This document shows positions 25,301 to 36,211 of a stretch of DNA of 64,000 nucleotides, one piece after another. A program made the translations under genes and the position numbers. Where the stretch lies: NCBI GenBank assembly GCA_027886175.1, contig JAJNNQ010000018.1:16659001-16723000 (forward strand), given 5' to 3'. The notes beneath the pieces were generated by a model. It made no database searches. It had not been told where the DNA came from and saw nothing but the letters and a program-made list of their open reading frames with translations. This DNA is from Phylloscopus collybita. Its lineage: Eukaryota; Chordata; Aves; Passeriformes; Phylloscopidae. Within the stretch, counting starts at the first letter, position 1, and every line of letters begins with the position of its first letter.

Positions 25301-28300
25301 AATAAATGAAAAAAGAATAAGAGATTGCGTCTGTAATATTTTTGGGATTATTTTAGTAGCAACTGCTTGTTAAAAGCACTTAAAATAATACACTTGCATT
25401 GTGCTTCAATGGGCATGTGTTACATTTGCTTAGTTATTTTTTTTTTATAAGAAGCAATAGTCCAAGCAACTTAAGGTATGTTCTACACAGGTACAGCATT
25501 TGCATGAGAAGGAGCAACGTCTAAATCAGGAACTGGAGAGGCTGCGGAATCACCTTTTAGAAATGGAGGACTCCTACACCAGAGAAGCTTTAGCTGCAGA
25601 AGACAGAGAGGTCAAGCTAAGAAAAAAGGTTTTAATTTTGGAGGAAAAACTTGCATCCTCATCTACTGCAGTGGAGAATGCCAGGTAGTCTTTTAAATGT
25701 CAGTTAACTAAACTGGTGCTGATGCCTCTATTATACTGAGCTGCTGTCCTGTAACATACTAAGCACTTGAGAAAACGAAAAGATACAACATTTTGTTACT
25801 CAGAATGAAGAGGGTGATTTGAAATATACTTGGCTACTGTCGAGAATTTAATGTATTTCTCCTTTTAGTAGCAACTATCTTCAACAATGCTTAGAACTAG
25901 AAAAAAAATCCTTAACCCATCAATTTAGTTGTAAGTGACTTACTTTCAAGTCAAGGTTTCATTCAGTTTGAAAGAGTCTTATTTTATACACTTCAATGTG
26001 CAGATGTGACTGTCATGCCTTTTGAATTGCTTTCAAGACACATAGACATTCTTACTTTGGGCCTGATACCATGGGAAGTATACACTGCTGAGACCTCACT
26101 TCTTAGTGTAAACATAGAGCAAGATCAATTGCTTGTGGGTAGCAGAATCTAGGAGGCTGGAATATTTTTGCTCAATGGGAAATTAAATGGAGCATTCAAT
26201 CATAAATGAGTAGCAAGATATACTGAGTTCTTGGAGGCTAGGTTTAAAAGTAAAAACTGGTAGAAAGATCTACTGATTCATAGTAACTGAGGCAGACAAC
26301 TAGGAAGATACAGATTCTTTTTTTTTTTGTAAAGATGCTGTTATAATAATGAACAAAAACTAGGAATTTTTTTCTAATGCATTTCAAACAAAATAAGTTA
26401 ATTTGGATTTTTTCTTTGATTGTAAAAATTTTGTTGCCAGACTTCTTTAAAATCTCTTTTTATGTTTTGTTTATTTGTTTTTAAAGAGGAATCGGGAGGG
26501 AAAATGCCGTAATTTTTGTAAATTGAGCTGAAAAATTTTTGGTAAGCTGTTTTTTGCTGGGATTTGATTTTCTCTGTGATAACTTCTGTTACTTAAGTAA
26601 TGTGTCTTGTTTTCGTTAAGTCATCAGGCTAGTCTGCAAGTTGAATCTTTGCAAGAGCAGTTAAATCTAGTTTCCAAGCAGAGAGATGAAACCATGCTGC
26701 AGCTGACCATCTCCCAGGACCAAGTGAAGCAGTATGCACTGTCTCTGGCCAACCTGCAGATGGTACTAGAGCAGTTCCAACAGGGTAAGTTTTGTCCAGA
26801 AATAGCAAAGATTGCAACAAGTATTCTGCAGCTGGAATAGTTACCATATTTTGGTGCTTTTGAAGTATTAGTTACCTCATTTTCTTTCTGATAGCCTGAA
26901 CTTCAGAAACTGTTTTCTGTTAAAAAACTTTAGAAACCAATTCTGTGAAAACTGTTGATCAGTATAGCGTTTATGAAAACCTTTACCTCATGAAGACCAG
27001 ATACAATGCTGAAGTTTTGCAGTTGCACATCCCTAGAAGAGTTACATGCTGTAAATTAAGATAGTTTTGTTTTTTCTCTTACTTTTAATCCTTTAGAAGA
27101 AAAAGCCATGTATTCAGCAGAGTTGGAGAGACACCAAAAGCAGAGTGCAGAATGGAAGAAGAAAGCAGAAAACCTAGAAGAAAAAGTTGTATCACTTCAG
27201 GTGGGCTGAATCATGAAATTGAACCTTGTGAAATTAAATTGTAATTTTTCACTGAGCAAGCAAAATAGCATTCTGCTTACCCTCTCTTTTCTGAGGGTGT
27301 TTAGAATCTAGCTATATGAAAGAACAAGTGATTGCATTCTCTTCAGCTGTTATGTCTGATGTGTGTGGTATTAGGGCAATTGTGATAGTGATCTCCTTGC
27401 TTCTGTTTTTGTCCCTTTCCTACCCTCTATTTAGGGGAGTTTAGAAGAGGCAAATGCTGCCCTGGATGCAGCATCCAGGCTTACTGAGCAGCTTGACATC
27501 AAAGAGGAGCAGATTGAAGAGCTTAAGAAAGAAGGTAACTATATTTTTTCATTTCTGCTTAAAATATTGCAAGCAGCTGAGGAGACAATGTAATATTCCT
27601 AGAAACTCACCAAAATTCATATCCTATGAGAGACTAATTCTGTGCCATATTCTGAGGACATCCTTGCATATAAAGCAAATATGAAAAAGTATGTTTACAG
27701 TCTGTTAGGGATCTTTCTCAAAGCCCTGTAGAAATTTTTTTGTGTTTTGGGGGCTTTTCCCTGTAAGTACCAAAATACTTGATTTAGCTCTATAAGTGTC
27801 TTAAAAGTTGGTGAAATACCAAATGTTGTCAGATATTCCAAAATAGCTACCATATTTGACATAGATGCAGGAGTACAGTGAGGTAGAGATAAAGGTGTGC
27901 AGTTGTTAAGAAATGTAGAGGCAGCAGCTCTGGCACAGATGGGATGTGACTCTGTCACAGATGTGACTACCACTGCTGGATGCAGTGGTAACTCATGCTT
28001 TGAACATATGCAGCTAAATACTGCTCTTCTTTTTTAAATGATAGTCTTACTCTTGTAATAAGTGAGTTTTCTTGAAGCATTCTTGCTTTTGACAGGTAGG
28101 TGGTGTGAGATCTCATTTGAAAGTCTTCAAAATTCCAGTAAAAACTCTACAAAAAAGTTATTACTTTTTTGCTACATATTTGAATCTGTACTTAAATTTA
28201 GTTCTCTCCAAGTGCAATTTGGCACTCAGGTGGGCATCATAGAAGTGCTCTCTGAGTTCACATATGAATTTTACAAGCTAAATTAAATTTCAAGCTGCTG

Positions 28301-31300
28301 CATAATGTACAGCTACTGATCTGGTTTTGAATTGACTGGTCTGTGTATCTGTCTCACTGCAGACATTCACAGCAGAAGTTCACAAACACCCTGGATTGAA
28401 ATTAACTTTGGCATAGGCAAATACTGCACTCTTAAATGGGAAATTCTTCATTACTGTTTAATTTTGATGTTAAATCCTTGCATAAGAAAGGAGGAGGGCT
28501 TTAAACTCAGAGAGAAAACTGCGTATCAAGCAATCAATTGTTGTATTGGCAAGCAATTTATTTGATAAAAAAATTGAAATGGAATTGTTGCATAAAGGAA
28601 ACAGCACTTTAATGTTGTTGTAAAGTAAATCATGATTTTTATAGGAAAAAATACCACTTTGTATTCTCTATTTATACAAGAAAACATAAAATGTCTTATT
28701 GCAAATTGGCCAAATACATTCCCAGACACAGTTTTGTTAGCCAAATCTTTTGAAGGATTTCTTTATAGATTTTTTTGGCAGGAGAAGTGATTTTAATGGA
28801 AAAGTATAAGATGTACCAGATGCAGTTTTCTGCCATAAATGGTTAACAAATTATTGGAGACTGTAAATGTCTGGTTTACAGCAGTCCATCTGAATTTTGG
28901 CTCAGGACCTTTTTGTTACTTAGTCTTTTCATACACCCAAAGTACATGTTTAAGTCCTTTTCAGCTGTAGGATCCTATTTTAGAGGGAAATGTTCGATTT
29001 AAAAAATATGTTTAATGATAAAGTTGCATAGTCACTGTGATGGAATATAGCTGTGTAGTGATCCTGAAAAGTTGATCCTCTTTGATATAAAATCTTTTTT
29101 TAATTTAAATTATTAATACTTTTAATTTAAATTATTAATACTTTCATTTTAAAATCCATCATAAAGGAATAAATGAAGTGAATAAAAATTGAAGAAGTAA
29201 CTCACAATTGTCTTGCTTTGTAGAGAACTAGCAACATAAATAAAGTAAAATTTAGTAAATAAATAGTAAAATTTAATTGAGATTTGTTTTCAAATGCTGC
29301 TTGTTTATCTTTTTGTGGCATTGGTGCTATAACTCGCTTAATTCCCTTCTGTTCTGTGGACATCCAAATGACAACTCACCTATGTATGCCCTGTATCATT
29401 CTATAATTATATTGCCTGTGTTTTCCTTCAAGTATCGGTGTCTTATTTAATCAGATTTACAAAGTAACATAATTTTAAGTAAATTTAAACTGTGAAACCA
29501 TGGATTAATTCTCCTGTGCCTCACCCTGGTGTGTTGAGAGAGGAGTGCTGAAGAGCAGTCACATTATTGGAATGGATTTTGATGCATATGGATGTAGTTG
29601 TTACAAGATACATTGTTGTAAAATACATGTTTTGCTATAGTTTTTAACTTGCTTCGAATGAGGAGCTTACTCTGTGTGTTCCTTGAGTAAGAACCTTCCC
29701 AGAATGACATTGGTTAGTTTTTTCTATTCTGTACTCCTTAAAATTCATAATTGTGAAGTAAAATGTTTGTATAAAGATGTGGAGTATTTGAACAGGGCGT
29801 ATTGGGTTGTATCCATTTCACAGACTGGCTCTTTGATGTACATATATACAAAATCTCTTTGTGAGTTCTCATGGAGTTATTGGTGTTAATTGAGAACCCT
29901 GTTTTGTCAACATAGTTGTGGCTTGCACTTATTAAAGATTGACAGTTGTGGAAATGAGTGGAATCCTTTCCATGCACCACCGATTATTTGAAGGTTATAA
30001 AAATTCATAAAAGTCATTTTTCTTACAAAGATGCTGAGGGTTTTTAGAAATCAACTATGAGATAGAAACACAAAAGTGTTTCTTTTGTGGCTTTTTAATG
30101 AAGCGTTTTTAGTTAATGTGAGCCCAAAAATTGTTAAAAACTAAGTTGATCAGCAGTTTTTCCAAAAGATTTGGAAAACATTAAACCTCATATTGGGAGA
30201 GGGAAAAAAGTTCATCCTGTCTGCTACCTGTAGGGTAGAGTTGGTCTTCATATGGATAGTCCACATTATAGTGTATTTGTCAAGAGTTTGTGTGTGAATA
30301 AGGCTTAATTGTACTTCAGAGGTAGTATCTTGCAGAACCCCAGTTTGGTGAGAAATTGCACTTTTGTTGTCTTTGTCGTCTTAGGCCACCTCACATTCAT
30401 TAACTTCTGGCCTATTTATTCCATGATGCCTGACTGAAGTGTTTGCCATTTTTATCTTAGTTTTTGGTTCACGGTAGCTGTGGCATCTCATCTCTTCCAG
30501 TCATGTTTTTGTTCCCAAAAGTGTGGGTAATCTTGCATGTGTCTGCCTCTCTTGCCAGTATACTGAATTATGAAGCACAACACTATTTCTATGATGCATT
30601 AGTGTGTCCCAGCATGGTGTTTCCAGGGCTTGCATCAGTCACAGGAGTGGGAAAGGTCCAAGCAGAACAGACCCTCCTGATGGTACTCTGCTAGCCAGTA
30701 ATTCATCCAGGAAACTTGAGCACTCCTTATGCTTCAAGGGCCATAGCAACCTGACAGTAGTACACAGAATACCTGGGCTTGGGTAGTGTTGGAGGTTAAA
30801 GGCAGAGGTCAAAAAGACCTGATGCTAGCACAGGGTTTGGTCATTATGAGAAAGATTGCCACCACAGGACTACAGACCTTGCTGAAGAGTTTTTTCCCAG
30901 TTCTGTGTTATTTAGATGGAAAGGAGCAGTTCATCAGACCTTCTGCAATGGATTTACTTATGTGTGTGTTCCTGTACTTCAGCTTTGAGTATCATTTTTC
31001 AAATAGCAATGCCTTACTAACTTGACACCTTTCTATGAAAAAATCACATAGATTTTATGGTTTTGTTTTTTATTTAAAAGCACATAGCAATAGTTACAAA
31101 GGTATGTATGACTGATAAATTTTGCAACAATGTTTCAAAAATTGATTTTTGTTTCTTTTGCTGTGATGTTACATTTATAGGTGAGATCAGAAGAGAAATG
31201 TTAGAAGATGTCCAAAATAAATTAATGAACCTTATGAACAGCACAGAAGGAAAAGTTGACAAGTAAGTCTTTAATGAAAGACTTGGTCTTAAGTTTTTGG

Positions 31301-34300
31301 GTTTATTCCTCTCAATGTACAGATGTGGCACTCACAGTTGCAGCAGTAGTACAGGACTACTTCTGTATGTTGTCTTGTAATTGCACTTTCATTATTTTGA
31401 CATTTTTCAATGGCTTGGTGGTTATAAATAGTCATTTTGATTATTAAAACCAAGAGATATGTGACTTCGGCTTACTGATGTGTTTCTAAAGTAGAAGTGC
31501 ACCTTCTGTAGAATGAGCTCTGCAAATGGAGATAAGAGTTCTTAATAAACATATTTTATGAAGTTCAGGGTGTGAACAGCAAGCCTTTTCATGTGTCTGC
31601 ATCACCTGGATGTCATGTAAATCTCTTCCTTGGTTCTTTTTTTTTTCTCTACCCAACAGAACTGAAGCAGGGATAGGTAGATGGGCTCCTCTGTTCCCTT
31701 CTTTACATCTTGATTTGGGAATACACAGAGCTTTCTTTTTAAATGTTCTCCCAAATCAAGATCTTAGAACAAACATTTTCCCTGACTGTAGTATGTACAA
31801 ATTTGCTCATGTTAGCATTCAGTTTCACCTTACTGTATACAATATTGGTAATGTCCAAATCCACATTGTGTAAGAAATATAATAACTTATAGAAAGAGGA
31901 AATCTGTGAGGTACCTTTTAGTTATTTGTATTTGATGTGTTTATTTGTATTACTGTAAATTAGGCAAGAGTACAAGGAATAAATGCATCAATATCATGGT
32001 ATCAGCTGTTACACCATAGCAGCTTGTGTAAGTACCTTCTTTTGTTCTGCAGACTGTTGATGAGAAATCTCTTTATTGGACATTTTCATACTCCAAAAAA
32101 TAAACGTCTTGAAGTGTTAAGGTTAATGGGAAGTATCTTGGGACTGAAAAAAGAGGAACTTGATCAGGTAATACTTTGCAGAAAACTAGGTGCTTTTTTT
32201 CTTTGCTTTTTTTTTTTCTTTTTCCTTTTTCCTTTTTTTCCTTTTTTTCCTTTTTTTCCTTTTTTTCCTTTTTTTCCTTTTTTTCCTTTTTTTCCTTTTT
32301 TTCCTTTTTTTCCTTTTTTTCCTTTTTTTTCCTTTTTTTCCTTTTTTTCCTTTTTTTTCCTTTTTTTCCTTTTTTTTCCTTTTTTTCCTTTTTTTCCTTT
32401 TTTTCCTTTTTTTCCTTTTTTTCCTTTTTTTCCTTTTTTTCCTTTTTTTTCCTTTTTTTTCCTTTTTTTTCCTTTTTTTTCCTTTTTTTCCTTTTTTTCC
32501 TTTTTTTCCTTTTTTTCCTTTTTTCCTTTTTTCTTCTTTTTTCTTTTTCTTTCTTTTTCTTTTTTCTTTTTTTTTCTTTTTTTTTTCCCAATATCCTTAC
32601 CTGAAAATAGAGCGACTTGCTGCTAAACTAAATGTGACTGTCACTGCACATTCTGTGGGGAAAGTGTGTTTTTTCTTCTTTCATCTCACCTTTTTTCTAT
32701 GGGGGACTTTTTAATGGTTTTTTTTATATGATGATCTTAATCCTTCAGTAATGTTGTTTTAATAGCTTAGATTTTATTTTGCTGAGGAATGCTAATGGAG
32801 AGGAAAGGATTTAACTTGGTGCTGTTGTGTAGGGTAGCTGTAATATATCAGTTACAGAAAAGTAACTCTGTTATATATATACCAGTAGTTATTGTGAAAA
32901 ATGTGAGGATTATGTTTTAAAATAAAGAGGTTTTTAGACTGCCAGTCTTTGGGAGGTGGAGGATATGATTTTGACAATAAGAAAAAACTCTATTTATCTC
33001 AAAGAGTGCCATATTGTTATGTGGCATTGCAGCTTGTATATATTCACTTTCTTTTATGTGCTGCTTTATTTTTGTTGTTTCCTAACTTTGTTTTCTTTAA
33101 ATACTTCTCTAGTTATTATCTGAAGAGCAAAGAGGAGTTACCAGATGGGTGACTGGCTGGCTTGGTGGAGGAGCTGGATCCAAGAGTGTTCCTAGTACAC
33201 CTCTGAGACCAACTCATCAGAACATTTTTAATAGTGTAAGAATTAATCATTCATTCTCTTGGTTTGAGTGGAAAAATGGGGAAGTTGCATATTAATGCTC
33301 ATGTTTGGTTCATCAGTATATTGAGCTTCATTTACTGATGCTGCTGTATCTTGTGTTAATTGTTTTGTGCAAGTGCTTTGGCAAAAGGTTTTCTCCTGCA
33401 CTAAGGAAATATTTACATATGGAAAATTACACAGTGATAAGTCTTGGGCTAATACAGAAGACAGTTACTGTTTCACTGGTTCTTGGCATCACTCTTCTTA
33501 CATGATGATGGACTTCATCTTGCAAACTATGAATGCTGGAAGTTAAATATATGTGAGAGTATGGAATTCCACAATACTCAACACTATAGAAGACCATGAC
33601 ATTGTATTTTGATGACTGTGTTCCCATATGTCCTTTAAATTTAGATTTAAAAGCTTTTTCAGCTGCTGCAGCTAGTGCCTTTTATGTACAGCATATAAAA
33701 CTGATATTTTAAGTTTTCAAGTATTGTAAAGCAACAAATCTCATAGCATGATCCAGGAGCAGTTTATCTGTGGAACTTTCCATTTTGCAGGCCAGTAAAT
33801 AATGCACTCAAGGACCTAGCACTGAGGGATTGGGGTTTTTGGATTGACTTTGATTTTTTGCTCAGTTGAGCTAGAAATGTTGAAAATGGATTCCTGTAAA
33901 TCATCTTGAAGTGTAGGGATTGGTTTTTTCCCCCTAAATAGTGCAGGCACATAGGCCATTAAAGGACTCTAGTCTGATTAACTATAGAAGTAAAAGTGAA
34001 AAATTAATGCTTTTGTGTGAGTAGTACAGGCTTTACTAAGCCAAATTTTATATTGTCATGCTACTGACACCTTAACCATTCCGTGCTTCCTTTATCTGAG
34101 ATTCTTTATGAAATAAAGCATACATTGGCTTTAAGAGAAAAGGTTGGGGTTTATGTGTTTCTGGAGGAGATATTGATTGAGCAAAGACTAAGGAAATACT
34201 GTGATGCCAGTAATAGCATAGAATTCTTGAAATAACTGGCTTAAATCAATAATGGAACTATAGTAGGAGTATGTGTGTTATCTTTAGAGTTTATCAGTTT

Positions 34301-36211
34301 TATATAAATGCCTCTTAGTAAGACAACAACAAAGAGTGTATTTTGAAAATAAATTTCATTGTCACTCACTGAGAGCTGCTTAGTACTAAGTACAAGTACA
34401 AAATTGATTGCAGGCTGTTGACAACTTTTTGTTTTATGTATATGTGTATTTTTGACTAAGTGCTTTACACCAGAGCATCAGTGAAATATAATAACTAGTA
34501 GCTTCTTATAGTCTTTTTCAGAACTGTTTGTGAAATTCCTTGAAACTGAATCTTGCCCAAGCCTTCCCCCACCCAAGCTCTCTGTTCATCACATGAAACC
34601 TTTAGGAGCAGCAGGAACTGGCAGAACTAGCAGTACTCCACCCAACAGTCAAATGCAAGGTAACATTCGAATCTTTACAAAGATTGTAAATACAGGTAGA
34701 ATTTTCAAGAGGATTTTAATGATTCTATGCTTCCTCACTTGTAAATTATGAACTTGATTTCTTCTCCCCAGCCATGTCCTACTTTGTCTTTTTTTTTTTC
34801 AATCCTTCTTCTATCTCTCCTTCCCACTGCATCTCTACCTCCTAAATCCTTAGTACAGAAGATTAGAGGGGCCAAATTCCCTTTGATATAAGAAGGATTT
34901 AACAGCACCTGTTAGAGCCAGACATTTGCTATGTAAATAACTTTGTATGGTGCAGCAGTGAACCCAGTCCTGATTTTCAGCATCCCTCTTTATCAGCTTG
35001 TGTAGAAGTGAGCGAAGAATGCAAGTAATACAACTTTGCAGTGTCTCTGGTGTATAGAACCTCGTTGCTCAGAGAGGACCAAAATAGTATCAGTTAAGTG
35101 TATGGCCAGGTATGAAATTTCTGTAAGCTGTGCAGGAGTGTTGAATTTGATTTTTCGAAGACAGAGAACAGTTCAGCTTATATTATGCATGTTAACTTAA
35201 TGTAGTTTTGTCTTAAGTAATTTTAGATTCAAATCTTCAATTTAACTAGTCCAATTTGTTCTTAATTTTTTAACATGTGTTTAATACTTCATCTTAATGT
35301 AGGCCTGCTGGTTTGCAGAAGCTTGTTTGGTTTGAAACTTACCTGTAAACTCAAAGAAAATAAAAACAAAAAACCCTGAACACCAAACCCCTAGATATTA
35401 TATGTATGTACAGAGGTAGAGATGGTAAAAAACCCTCTTTCAGTTCACCTAAAGTAGTTGGATGATACAAAATGCTATTTATTTATGGAGGTTTTCTTGG
35501 GGCTGACCCTGGGGAAACGGTGCCATGTGTTGGGAAACCTTCCTGTGCTCTGCATTGTATTGCATGTGCCAGGGCCCTTACACCTCTGCACAGTGCTGGA
35601 GTCAGCATGACACATACTTCATGTCTGGTATTGCAAAGCTGAAGTGAACTGCAAAGGGGGTTCATGTTACCTGTCAGATGTGCACATTTTTTTGGGTCGC
35701 CTGAGCTGTTACAGAAGTTTGGTGGTGGACTTGGCATTGCTGGGTTAACAGTTGGACTTGGTTTTAAGAGTCTTTTCCAACCTAAACAATTCTATGGGTC
35801 TGTGAGAGTAGTCAGAGGCAATAGAAGTCTTTGAAGGTGTCTACAGTCCATGGCAAAGAGATTTTCAAGGACTTACATGTTGCAGAAGTAATGGGCAATT
35901 TTAGAATGTCTCTCTGAACAAATGCTGAAAAACTGGATAGATTTAGGAATGCTTTTTAACAAAGTGTTTTCATTGTTGGTTTGGGGTTTTTTTATGTTCC
36001 AGATTCTCCAGTCACAGGAATGGGTAGGAGACCAGATGCAAATCCATTTTTAGCACCTCGATCTGCAGCAGTGCCTCTCATAACACCAGCTAATAGTTCT
36101 GGACATCTGCTTATGAAACCTATTTCTGATGCATTGCCTACTTTTACACCACTGCCAGTGTCCCCTGATGCCAGTGCTGGTGCTGTATTAAAAGACCTCC
36201 TAAAACAATAG
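10105..36211 (+). CDS. TRIP11: TRIP11 / GMAP-210, Golgi coiled-coil tether (complete, 20 coding exons)
   Basis: GMAP-210 is a long cis-Golgi tether: an N-terminal amphipathic lipid-packing-sensor (ALPS) helix binds curved vesicles, a long coiled coil spans space, and a C-terminal GRAB domain binds Arf1-GTP on Golgi membranes. It also anchors IFT20. Twenty exons (10105-10243, 12634-12710, 13610-13720, 14808-15083, 15884-15952, 16647-16812, 18633-18995, 19676-19716, 20670-20873, 21893-24922, 25131-25271, 25491-25684, 26621-26784, 27097-27200, 27435-27534, 31181-31262, 32053-32167, 33113-33235, 34512-34659, 36003-36211) join without a phase break into 5856 nt, 1951 residues plus stop, close to human (1979). 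Residues 1-38 form the ALPS helix, about 50-1730 heptad coiled coil, about 1755-1800 the GRAB region ([14 protein letters not shown]), and the end reads VLKDLLKQ. Upstream is a CpG promoter; the next gene on the same strand is FBLN5. Confidence 0.97.
10244..12633 (+). other. TRIP11: TRIP11 intron 1
   Basis: About 2.4 kb. The left 140 bases belong to the CpG island; the rest is AT-rich with an A-run near 10860. No other gene is evident. Confidence 0.6.
12634..12710 (+). CDS. TRIP11: TRIP11 exon 2
   Basis: Acceptor tttcag, donor gtaaga. It encodes the start of the coiled coil ([14 protein letters not shown]) up to residue 72. Confidence 0.94.
13610..13720 (+). CDS. TRIP11: TRIP11 exon 3
   Basis: Acceptor ttgctag, donor gtagga. 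It has 37 whole codons of charged coiled coil ending QLQQKE (residues 73-109). Confidence 0.94.
14808..15083 (+). CDS. TRIP11: TRIP11 exon 4
   Basis: Acceptor attcag, donor gtgagt. It encodes residues 110-201: coiled coil, then a flexible Ala/Ser segment and [19 protein letters not shown], which is conserved in GMAP-210. Confidence 0.95.
15884..15952 (+). CDS. TRIP11: TRIP11 exon 5
   Basis: Acceptor tttcag, donor gtaaga. It is a 23-codon exon (residues 202-224) ending LQNVVK. Confidence 0.92.
16647..16812 (+). CDS. TRIP11: TRIP11 exon 6
   Basis: Acceptor ttttag. The donor CAAG/gtctct is weak, because GTCTCT departs from GTRAGT at positions 3 to 5, but it keeps phase with exon 7 and the frame otherwise runs to a stop in the intron. 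It encodes coiled coil around [20 protein letters not shown]. Confidence 0.9.
17216..17429 (+). mobile_element. CR1 LINE 3' fragment in TRIP11 intron 6
   Basis: It reads in the sense direction: ctggaacaagttgctcagag, ggaccttgagcaacctgatc and ccttccaaccccaactatg, ending in the ttctatgattgt tail typical of CR1 3' ends. It is 5'-truncated. Confidence 0.85.
18633..18995 (+). CDS. TRIP11: TRIP11 exon 7
   Basis: Acceptor cttttag, donor TTAG/gtacta. It encodes about 120 residues of coiled coil ([20 protein letters not shown]) and ends LQQALL. Confidence 0.93.
19676..19716 (+). CDS. TRIP11: TRIP11 exon 8 (41 bases)
   Basis: This tiny exon has acceptor ttatag and donor gtaaag. It encodes [14 protein letters not shown], matching the human segment around LSSLNQ, and restores phase 0 for exon 9. 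Confidence 0.92.
20670..20873 (+). CDS. TRIP11: TRIP11 exon 9
   Basis: Acceptor ttttgag, donor gtaata. It has 68 codons (residues 415-482) ending [14 protein letters not shown], which is very close to human. Confidence 0.94.
21893..24922 (+). CDS. TRIP11: TRIP11 exon 10: giant 3030-base coiled-coil exon
   Basis: One uninterrupted exon encodes residues 483-1492, more than half of the protein, between acceptor ttccag and donor gtatgt. It is nearly pure heptad coiled coil, rich in Glu, Lys and Gln, with short internal repeats such as [13 protein letters not shown] and [13 protein letters not shown]. The stretch [20 protein letters not shown] is almost identical to human. A Ser/Thr/Pro-rich hinge ([19 protein letters not shown]) breaks the coil near residue 1300. 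The large exon is a conserved feature of the gene. Confidence 0.97.
25131..25271 (+). CDS. TRIP11: TRIP11 exon 11
   Basis: Acceptor caacag, donor gtacca. It encodes [19 protein letters not shown] and the following coil, 47 codons. Confidence 0.94.
25491..25684 (+). CDS. TRIP11: TRIP11 exon 12
   Basis: Acceptor acacag, donor gtagtc. It contains [19 protein letters not shown], nearly identical to human, and ends two bases into a serine codon. Confidence 0.94.
26621..26784 (+). CDS. TRIP11: TRIP11 exon 13
   Basis: Acceptor gttaag, donor gtaagt. It encodes [16 protein letters not shown] through [13 protein letters not shown]. Confidence 0.94.
27097..27200 (+). CDS. TRIP11: TRIP11 exon 14
   Basis: Acceptor ctttag, donor gtgggc. 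It encodes [20 protein letters not shown] and ends VVSLQ. Confidence 0.93.
27435..27534 (+). CDS. TRIP11: TRIP11 exon 15
   Basis: Acceptor atttag, donor gtaact. It encodes [20 protein letters not shown] and ends one base into a glycine codon. Confidence 0.93.
29101..29144 (+). repeat. Tandem duplication of a 22-base AT unit
   Basis: Two exact adjacent copies of a 22-base unit (starting taatttaaattattaatac) lie in the 3.6-kb TRIP11 intron 15. It is most simply a replication-slippage product. I see no other organised feature in that intron. Confidence 0.85.
31181..31262 (+). CDS. TRIP11: TRIP11 exon 16
   Basis: Acceptor ttatag, donor gtaagt. It encodes [20 protein letters not shown] and the EGKVDK segment before the GRAB domain. 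The preceding intron (27535-31180) is the largest in the gene, at about 3.6 kb. Confidence 0.94.
32053..32167 (+). CDS. TRIP11: TRIP11 exon 17: GRAB domain core
   Basis: Acceptor tctgcag, donor gtaata. It encodes [20 protein letters not shown] and [18 protein letters not shown], the GRIP-related Arf-binding module that recruits GMAP-210 to Arf1-GTP membranes in the human protein. Confidence 0.96.
32208..32590 (+). repeat. (CCTTTTTTT)n polypyrimidine satellite in TRIP11 intron 17
   Basis: About 380 bases of the + strand contain only C and T apart from a few bases near the left edge. The regular core (about 32224-32530) is roughly thirty copies of CCTTTTTTT, mostly period 9 with some units carrying an eighth T. 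The right edge decays to CTTTTT runs. It starts about 40 bases after the exon 17 donor and ends about 520 bases before exon 18. The complementary strand is pure purine. Long Phe/Pro-like and Lys/Glu-like frames here are artefacts. Confidence 0.97.
33113..33235 (+). CDS. TRIP11: TRIP11 exon 18
   Basis: Acceptor ctctag, donor gtaaga. It encodes [20 protein letters not shown] and PLRPT, the conserved C-terminal tail of GMAP-210. Confidence 0.95.
34512..34659 (+). CDS. TRIP11: TRIP11 exon 19
   Basis: I chose the acceptor ttatag at 34510-34511 over the nearer tttcag because only it keeps phase 0 and restores [14 protein letters not shown], which matches human. The donor is CAAG/gtaaca. Confidence 0.93.
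35722..35806 (+). mobile_element. CR1 LINE 3' terminal fragment in TRIP11 intron 19
   Basis: The end reads ttttccaacctaaacaattctatg, the sense-direction 3' end of CR1. Related sequence may extend left to about 35480, but that part is too diverged for me to claim. Confidence 0.7.
36003..36211 (+). CDS. TRIP11: TRIP11 terminal coding exon 20 and stop
   Basis: Acceptor ttccag, stop TAG at 36209-36211. It encodes [20 protein letters not shown] and the terminal VLKDLLKQ, as in human. Confidence 0.96.

Noticed and set aside
32024..32714. Several long frames (Phe/Pro-rich on +, Lys/Glu-rich on -)
   Set aside because: They are translations of the CCTTTTTTT satellite.
34520..34525. Alternative acceptor tttcag for TRIP11 exon 19
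   Set aside because: It breaks phase with exon 18 and removes the conserved SFSEL residues; the acceptor at 34510-34511 fits both.
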